A stretch of DNA of 64,000 bases, from contig JAVHKY010000029.1 of assembly GCA_035079385.1 (NCBI GenBank), positions 2,976,001 through 3,040,000 on the forward strand. Reading direction: 5' to 3'. Of the stretch, positions 57,431 to 64,000 are shown piece by piece (the first letter of the stretch is position 1; each line of letters starts with the position of its first letter). This DNA comes from Aspidiotus rigidus (Eukaryota; Arthropoda; Insecta; Hemiptera; Diaspididae). The translations under genes were made by a program, and so were the position numbers. Under the pieces are notes generated by a model, which saw only the letters and a program-made list of their open reading frames with translations, ran no database searches and was not told the origin of the DNA.

Positions 57431-58596
57431 TCTTGGGGGTTGTATACCTCCGTAAAGGAAGATCAGAAATTTGCAATATCTCGTTTTGGATACAATTCTC
57501 TTTCTTAATTTACTTCGTGTGTGTGAAAATATTCGCCTGTCCTCATCGTACTTGGTACAAACCGTAGTCAGCGTTTTCATTTCTTCGCTCCTCGACCTAC
57601 TAATTCGATACGTATATTATTATGATTATCTTGTCGCTAGATGTAGATTTTTTTTTGACTGATGTTTCACGAATATTTGACCTTGACGTCACTTTATTAT
57701 AACTCCGACGAATAACTTAATGGAATTTCATTTTTTTCAATTTACACTAATTGCAAAAAGTGATTGCAACAATATGACTTTCTTAGCTTACCGCAAAATT
57801 GTAGGAAAAAAGAAAAAACATATGGATCGTTATGGGCTCGTGTTCAACATCAATAATTAGAGATCGTGAAAAAATAATGCTCGCGACTAAGTGGGCGCAT
57901 CGTTTAATATCTGTACGTGCGTACGTGCGTCCTTAGTAAAAATAATCTGAAGACAGTTCCTTCGCTTCATATTTGAGGTTTAAGGTGGACCGGCTTACAG
58001 ATTAATTTCTACCTTAAAAGCTAAATAACGTGCGGCATCGGCACTTCTTTTTCTCGTTAGCGTCTATAAGAATTTAGGACAACTTTATTAAGTAGCATGA
58101 TGAAGTGCATTAATGAATTTTGAGAGAGAAAAAAATACGGATAACCTTAGGTAGATTTATGTGAGCCGTGAGTAGGTCGATCACAATCGAGTCGCGGCAA
58201 TTTTCTCCTCCCTCCCTCTCTCTTTTTCATTCTTAGTGTAAACTTGCAAAAAGGAGGATACCTCCGGACTCAATTTACTCGGAGTAAAATACAAATGGAA
58301 GCTCGATTAAGTTCACGTTGAACGAATTAGCACGAAAGCCGCCTTGCGGGAGGTATTACGTAGATATAGTCTATGATGAAAGTGAAAAACTTGTACTTGA
58401 AAAATAGCCAGACGTTGAACTCGGTATCTCGTATACTTGTAGGCACATACGGGCATTATTGTTTATAGAAAATGATTTATAAGTAATTATCTTATATACG
58501 CGCGTACATAATTTACGATTTATTATTTCACTACTATACTTATATTGTATTATCGACACTGAACTATGTCTCTTTTATGTTTCTGTGTGCTTTCAG
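57431..58596. other. laccase upstream region, no gene recognised
   Basis: Mostly unrecognised DNA upstream of the laccase signal-peptide exon, ending in a pyrimidine-rich acceptor (TTCTGTGTGCTTTCAG at 58581-58596). That acceptor implies at least one untranslated exon further upstream. Confidence 0.5.
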
Positions 58597-61500
58597 CTAT
58601 GGACCCAAGATCACTTCAGTTCCTATTAAAATTATTTATTTTACTAATAGCCAAAGCGTCTTGCGATCAAGGTGAGTAATTTTCTGAACGATGTTTGTGG
58701 GACGAGAGGGGGGATCCTTTCTCACCAAAGCCCACAAACGCATATAGATTTAGAGCTACTACTTGTGGCTCGATTCGCGGGTTCTCTTCCATTGATTACG
58801 AGTTAGATTAATTAAGGCGAACAGAGAATTTGAATCCAGGGTCGATTTTTATTAGGTTGAAATTTTTCCATGATACCCTCATCTGGATGGTGGAAATTTT
58901 TTCAAACCCCCTTGATCTCCTTGAAAATCGAAATTTAAATAATTATAACTAGATGGTGAAAGTTTCTTCTAGTTTCCTCCTTGTTATTTATAGCTCGACG
59001 ATCGAAATTCTACTGAGTCCTCAGTTTCCCCCCTGATGTACGTAAATCTATTATCGGAATTTTTCCTAGTTTCTTTCCAATATCCGATATTTTTCCGATT
59101 CTCCCCCTCGTGCGTAAAGGTGAATAACCGATATTTCATCAAATCCTACGCCTGATCTAAAAAGCTCAAAGGTCAAAATTCTCAAAGTATCCCCCCTTCA
59201 GCATGATTGTTAGAATTTTGCATCTTGGAGTCCCAATTTGTCCATGCTCCGCCCCTTCATACGTACACAACTCGATGATCGGACTTCTTCCAAGACCTCC
59301 TCCAGATTTTAAATAGCTTGAAAGCTCAAATTTTGCCAAGCCTTGATCGGACCTCCAATAGAAACTTGTAATTCCTGCATGTGTCGATGATCGACATTTT
59401 TCAAAGTCTTCCGCCTTCACTCGTAGTTCATGAATTTTAACATGGAACCAGTTCTCTGAGGAGTTTTAACAGGGAACCTGTTTTATCGGGGGGGGGGGGG
59501 GGTAAACTGAAGGAAAATGACGGGCGCCGGGTGCCGTCCGGCAAGAAAAAGGGACTTAGAAAAATTTTGATGAAGTGATAGGAGGGGGACTTATCCTCTC
59601 TGCTTCATGCAGTATATTATACTAGGTTTATACTACGTATTATACTAGGCGTATACTAGGTCCAAGCCTCCTTTATACTAGGTCTAGGCATCCTTCATAC
59701 CATAAGCTTACAAGATCTGTATCAATCTAATATATAAAGCAGAAAGTTTGTCTGTCCTCCTGTCCGTTTATAACTCGAGAACTACTGGGCCGATCGCTTT
59801 CAAACTTTCAGGATATATTGTCCTCATCCCAGAGCAGCACATAGACTCATAAAAATAAAAATTTGACGGGGAGGTGCTGAGTAATTTCAAAAAAGGGCGA
59901 AAACAATGACTTTTTTCAATATAAAGGAAAAACGGGCATTATCGAGTACTGAAACTGCTTTGCGCTGTACGTTAGACCTACGCGCGTTGAGTGGCGCCGT
60001 TTCGATAATTGAATTATTGTGATAACTCGAGTATAACTCATTTTTATGAAAAATTGAAGAGAACAAAAATTGTAGCCCCTGTAATTTCCTTTCGAATGAG
60101 CCCGGTTCCAGATTTTTAGGAGGAAATTTTGTAACTACAGTATTCGCTGTACTTCCATACTAAGCAAGTTATTTTATTCACAGTTTTAAAAACACCTACA
60201 TAAAGGATTTTACATCCGGTATCTCATACAAGAACCAATGTCTAGACACGGTGCGCACTGCGTATGGGCTAGCGGAAATTACCCTTTTTTTTACCTGTTG
60301 TCCGTGTGTTTTCTTAGGGACTGGTAAAATGTCAATGGATTTGTCTGTATTCTGCTGCGATGAATACAGGCTTCACGCGTTAAGTCAGCTCTCAAGTGAA
60401 TTAGTGTGTAAAAAATTTAATTTGGTGATTTTATTTTTGTGCGACTCGGAACTTTGATATATTTTTATAAGTACAGTCGCAGTTTTTGGTGTCTATTTTC
60501 TTATTTTTGAACTGAATAGTTGTGAATTTTGCAAAACTCTTTCCACTGTTTCTTTTTTAAAAATTCATCTGAATTCCAAGATACCTACAAAACACACATA
60601 CCTACAAGATACAGATACCTATAAAACACAGATATCTACTCAACACACAGCTAGTGGTCAGGCGCGTCGCCAACCGCTAGTAGCTTATACATTGACTATA
60701 TATTACTTCGTAACCCATATGTACAGTCCTATTGTTATAAACGGTGTCGTTTTCTTGGATTACGTTGGATACGAATAACAGATCGCGCCAGATGTTAAGA
60801 CGTGGGTGTAACAGAGAGGGAACGATGTTCAGCGATGCTTTTTCTCTTTTACTCTACCGGTTAACACGCAGCGCACTCACGTTGTCGTATCCAGCAAAAA
60901 GACACTGTTCATAACAATAGGACTGTACGTCTGGTTAATGTATAGTCAATGCTTATACTAGCAGTTTGTCCTTTATACTATAGGTCTAGGAGGTCTGTAT
61001 TTAGTGGTTTTACTAGCTCTGTGACGTCATCAGATAGTGATGGCACGATGATCGTGACGTCACAGATCTCCATCGTGACGTAGGATAGGCCTACCGGGGG
61101 TATCACACAGGCTGTAAGGTGGTGAGGAACAAAGTTCACTCTACTTGAGACGACAAAAAGCAAAAAATGACACTCACATGATTACTCCCATAAAACAGGT
61201 TCCCTGTTTGCCTCAATTAACAGAGTTAATGAAGGCAATTCCGAGCAGCTAACTGTGTGGGCTGCGAGTTTTTTTGAAGAATTTGCCGTACGCTGGATGA
61301 TCTTCGGTTAAAACAAAAATGGTCTTTTTCCAACATCATTGGTAAAAATAGTCCATGTCCTCCCCCTATCATATAATATAAGCTCGGAGGTCGAAATTCT
61401 TACAAGAGCCCTTCATGGTTGGACTTGGAAAAACGTCGACTTTTGAGCCATAATAAATATTGACAGGAAAGAGACTTAGAACAATTTTTACTCCTTAAAT

Positions 61501-64000
61501 AAATATGAAATTTTTATTATTCGAAATTAATTAAAAATAAAACTAATAGTTATCAAACTCATAATTTAAAATCAAACTTTTCAAAAGAAATTTTAAATTA
61601 AATTTCGTATTTAAAAATTACATAGAACAATAAATTATTCCAGTTAAACTCAAAAAAAAAAGTTGATTTTATTATACATAAATTTATTAGCATAAATAAT
61701 AATTTTTTAAATAATTAATAAAGAAATTGTATAAATTAAATTTCAATAAATAAATATTCGAGCCATAATAATATGACAGAAGGGAGACTGAATGATAGAA
61801 AAGGAACTTGGAAAAATGTCGACTTTTGAGCCATAATAAATATTGATAAGAAAGAAACTTGGAACAATTTTTACTCACTAAATAAATATTAAATTTTTAA
61901 TAAAATTAATATTCGAAATTAATTAGAAATAAAAATTGAAAATAAAGCTAATAGCTATTGAACTCATAATTTAAAAATCAAACTTTTCAAAAGAAATTTT
62001 AAATTAAATTTCAAATTTAAGAATTACATAGAACAATAAATTAATCCAATAAAACTCAAATAAAAAATTAATTTTATTATAAATAAATTTATAAATATTA
62101 TACTAGGTACGAATAAACCAAATCTCCCTGATTTTAAAACAATAGAAAATAATAAAAAATATTATTAATAGATAGGTTACCTAAATATTAAAAATTTTAA
62201 ATGATTTAAATTTAATAAAATTAATCTATTAATAATTATAAATAAAAATAAATTATTGATATAAATAATATTCTTTAAAATAATTAATGTAGGAATTTTA
62301 TAAATTAAATGAATAAATATTCGGGCCATAATATATGACAGAAGGGAGACTAAATTATAGGAAAAGAACTTGGAAAAATTTTTTAAAAATTGGAACAAGG
62401 AACCTCTTCTTGGGGGAGGGGGGGTTATTTCAGAAAAATTTTCCGTGCGCCGTATGATGTCTAATCGAAATAAAGGTGTTCAAAGTCCAGTATTCATTAT
62501 TGGCCAAAATGGTTGAAGTACCCCTACTATCAATGTATGATAAGAGAGGGGGAGGGTACTTGCAAAAATGTCGACTTTCGAGCATTAATATATGATAGGA
62601 GAGGGACTTGAGGAAACTTCGACTCCGAGTGACCTGTCTGCAGTGTAGATGAAGCCGAGTTTTCGGAAGATTCGCTCGTGTTGGTGAGTTTCTTTCTTAG
62701 TCTTCCCCTCAATCGTTTACTTGTCGGCGTACATTTCATTATTGATTTTGGTGACCTATCCTCTTCCATCCTTCCAACGTGTGCTCGCCAGTTCCTCCGG
62801 TAGTTCGTTACCTTCTTTATCACTGGTGTCACTCTCAAGTTCTCTGCGATGACCTCCGATTGTATTTTGTCTCTCAGCGTTACGCCTGCTGTACATCGCA
62901 TAAACTTCATTTCAACCATCCGTTTTTCTTAGAAACCATACCTTGTACTCGTACGTCAGCCTTAATTTCGAAATTTGTGAGTTCACACCACCCCCACGAG
63001 TTTACCCTCCTCACAAAAAAAAACATGTCTTTCCTAAAGTTTCGTGAATCCTAACCCCTAATTCCAAAATTTGCGAGTTAACACCACCCCTGCGAGTTAG
63101 TCCTCCCATCCCTCAGAAAGGTGCCCCCTAAAGATAAGTTTCACGAATCCTGAATCCTAGCTTCTTGTTCCAAGATTCGCGAGTTTACACCAGCGCAGCG
63201 AGTTGTCACTCACCCCCTAATAGTCCTGGATATTGCATCCCTTCTCCCCCTTTATAATGAACTATGACGTCATTAGCCGTGATCCCGAGGACCGGTGACG
63301 TAATCAATCATGACTCCAAGCCTGACTCTGAAATCTGCAAGTTCAATCCACCTCTCCCCGTCCTTGTAATCTATAAGAGTACAGGCTTTCATACTGTGGT
63401 ATGTTTTGCTTATGGGCTAGTAATAGGCCTAGTATAGTTTAGTATACTGCATAACCCACTATAATGGAGGCTAAGGTGCAGTACTCCAATTCTGAAATCT
63501 GCGAGTACGACGTCATCAGCCGTGACCCAGAGACCTAGTAGAAAGGAGACCATTAGGCAAGAGAGTAACGAAAAGAGAGAGCTCAAGCTGTGCTGATGAC
63601 GTCAAAGGTAGCATGATGTTACGAGCTAATGACGTCACCAGTACGTGAGATACCGTTCACCTTGAGCCTATTTTAAACCAAGAACGAGGACGAACAAGCG
63701 GAGCGAGTGAAGCCCTCGCGGTCTATACAGGCCATAATTTCATCACAAAAAAGGCGTGGCTTTGAAATATAAATGAGGTCACGAGCTAGTGGGCATGAAA
63801 TATGATCTTCATTTATTTGGCTCTGCCAGAAACTCTCGTTTCCTTGATCTTGAATTTAGGTCTCTTAATATCAATTTTCTCTTTATTCCACAGAGAGCCA
63901 TCCATGTACCAGAATATGTCAACCAAACGGCAAACCGATGACTTGTTATTATAAATTCAATGTAGAAAAGTATTATACGATGAGTAAGGCGTGTTACGGA
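58597..64000 (+). CDS. laccase / multicopper oxidase, 5' exons (partial)
   Basis: Two exons are visible. The first (58597-58671; ATG at 58599, acceptor TTTCAG before it, donor GTGAGT after it) encodes MDPRSLQFLLKLFILLIAKA then SCDQ, a classic secretion signal. The second (63894 onward, acceptor TTCCACAG) joins in phase 1 and reads ESHPCTRICQPNGKPMTCYY then KFNVEKYYTMSKACYG before the window ends. The HPC-x-R-x-C...MTCYY-x-F-x-VE-x-Y-x-TMSKAC pattern is the Cys-rich N-terminal segment found in insect laccases, just before the first cupredoxin domain. The expected product is a secreted copper oxidase acting on catechols/diphenols, as in cuticle tanning or salivary/gut phenol oxidation. Which paralogue (MCO1, MCO2 or a lineage-specific one) cannot be told without the rest. 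The 5222-bp intron (58672-63893) is packed with mobile elements on both strands. Confidence 0.85.
58840..59460. repeat. decayed satellite-like monomers in the laccase intron
   Basis: Irregular repeats of 'GAAATTTTTCC', 'TATAGCTCGA.GATCGAAATT' and 'CAAAG.TCC.CC' with 45-60-bp spacing, akin to the array at 48820-50720. Confidence 0.45.
59461..59725. repeat. modular repeat segment with G-run and TATACTAGG units
   Basis: 'AACCTGTTTTATC' plus a G-run (59488-59501), 'GGGTGCCGTCCGGCAAG', then several 'TATACTAGG(T/C)' units with 'GTCTAGGC', as also found at 36780-36860 and 42375-42590. Confidence 0.55.
59726..60680 (+). mobile_element. non-autonomous Helitron with both ends
   Basis: Starts TCTAATATATAAAGC preceded by A and ends CTAG followed by T, the A^T insertion pattern of Helitrons. 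A GGCG-CGT-CGCC hairpin sits five bases before the terminal CTAG. The length is 955 bp with no helicase gene, so movement would depend on an autonomous partner. 'ACCTACAAAACACA' units recur near the 3' end. Confidence 0.8.
60690..60951. mobile_element. MITE of 262 bp, 6-bp flanking repeat
   Basis: Ends CATTGACTATA and TATAGTCAATG. The similarity continues as 'GTACAGTCCTATTGTTAT' and its complement. CTTATA flanks both sides (60684-60689 and 60952-60957). It sits nine bases after the Helitron end. Superfamily not assigned. Confidence 0.65.
60958..61410. repeat. modular repeat segment
   Basis: 'CTTTATACTATAGGTCTAGG', 'CTGTGACGTCATCAG', 'ATCGTGACGTCACAG', 'AAACAGGTTCCCTGTTTGCC' and a decayed 45-bp monomer. 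Confidence 0.5.
61411..62400. repeat. AT-rich tandem duplication
   Basis: A unit beginning 'CTTGGAAAAA.GTCGACTTTT' plus 'GAGCCATAATAAATATTGA' occurs at 61422 and 61807. It continues colinearly through 'AACTTTTCAAAAGAAATTTT' and 'ACATAGAACAATAAATTA'. A third partial start lies at about 62330. The insert between modules is extremely poor in G+C, close to mitochondrial composition. Confidence 0.6.
62640..62925 (-). pseudogene. RTE-like LINE C-terminal fragment
   Basis: The minus strand reads MVEMKFMRCTAGVTLRDKIQ, then VTNYRRNWRAHVGRMEEDR and SKRLRGRLRKK. This fits the RTE-type C-terminal pattern (LR.I.G.T..D.I...I...L.V.....I...R..W..H..RM...R.P...GRP). Only the last 95 residues or so are present, and the 3' side passes into modular repeat DNA. 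Confidence 0.65.
63020..63530. repeat. dispersed repeat, related to 39240-39830
   Basis: Colinear with 39240-39830 (see there). This copy also holds 'AACTATGACGTCATTAGCCG' and 'GTACGACGTCATCAGCCGTG'. Confidence 0.55.
63531..63893. other. end of laccase intron, no element recognised
   Basis: Contains 'TGATGACGTCAAAGG' and 'CTAATGACGTCACCAG', then the pyrimidine-rich tract and acceptor of the laccase exon. Confidence 0.45.

Noticed and set aside
62177..62398. Mitochondrial membrane-protein gene in the AT-rich block
   Set aside because: Hydrophobic residues follow from AT-rich codons; I could not match any mitochondrial protein or tRNA.

Overview
The window is nuclear DNA from an arthropod, almost certainly an insect. 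It is AT-rich, its genes have introns with GT-AG splice sites, and transposable-element debris fills most of it. The two recognisable host gene families are a CYP3-clan (CYP6-like) cytochrome P450 and an insect-type laccase/multicopper oxidase. I cannot fix the order; a hemipteran is only a guess. Few host genes are present. Nearly everything else is Penelope-like elements (PLEs), R1-like, Jockey-like and RTE-like LINE fragments, MULE and Helitron remnants, foldback elements, MITEs, a 45-bp satellite and a large modular dispersed repeat family.

Layout. 1-4 kb: a broken MULE transposase, then a foldback element split by a PLE insertion that left a 13-bp target-site duplication. 4.3-20.1 kb: an old segmental duplication. 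Its non-coding block (4.33-6.42 and 16.09-18.01 kb), a small membrane-protein gene (9.4 and 19.6 kb) and a P450 exon (10.7 and 15.6 kb) each occur twice. An intact four-exon P450 lies at 10.41-12.28 kb on the minus strand. An R1-like LINE fragment (6.5-7.8 kb) and a second foldback element (12.9-14.8 kb) interrupt the block. 20-30 kb: repeats, MITEs, an R1-like LINE fragment, GACGTC-rich repeat units and a Helitron helicase fragment. 30.1-32.9 kb: an exceptionally clean 788-bp-arm palindrome made of a PLE. 33.2-36.6 kb is mostly unrecognised. 36.9-38.4 kb: a 45-bp satellite with a 180/360-bp higher-order period. 39-44 kb: a tRNA-like pseudogene, a Harbinger-type hairpin MITE and an element with arms of about 580 bp. 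44.3-46.0 kb: a dead Jockey-like LINE. 46-54 kb: unrecognised DNA plus decayed arrays of the modular repeat. 55.6-57.4 kb: a second head-to-head PLE.

58.6-64 kb holds the 5' end of the laccase gene. A signal-peptide exon (58597-58671) splices across a 5.2-kb intron into the first Cys-rich exon (63894 onward), which runs off the window. That intron carries a non-autonomous Helitron with both ends intact, a MITE, an AT-rich duplication and an RTE-like LINE fragment.

The strongest candidates for something not well described are: the hammerhead-ribozyme-like motifs in the PLE termini, with a compensatory base change in stem II; the PLE copies sharing the same head-to-head junction at two loci; the tandemly duplicated small membrane-protein genes; and the modular 45-bp/GACGTC repeat family that seeds much of the window and has expanded into a satellite.
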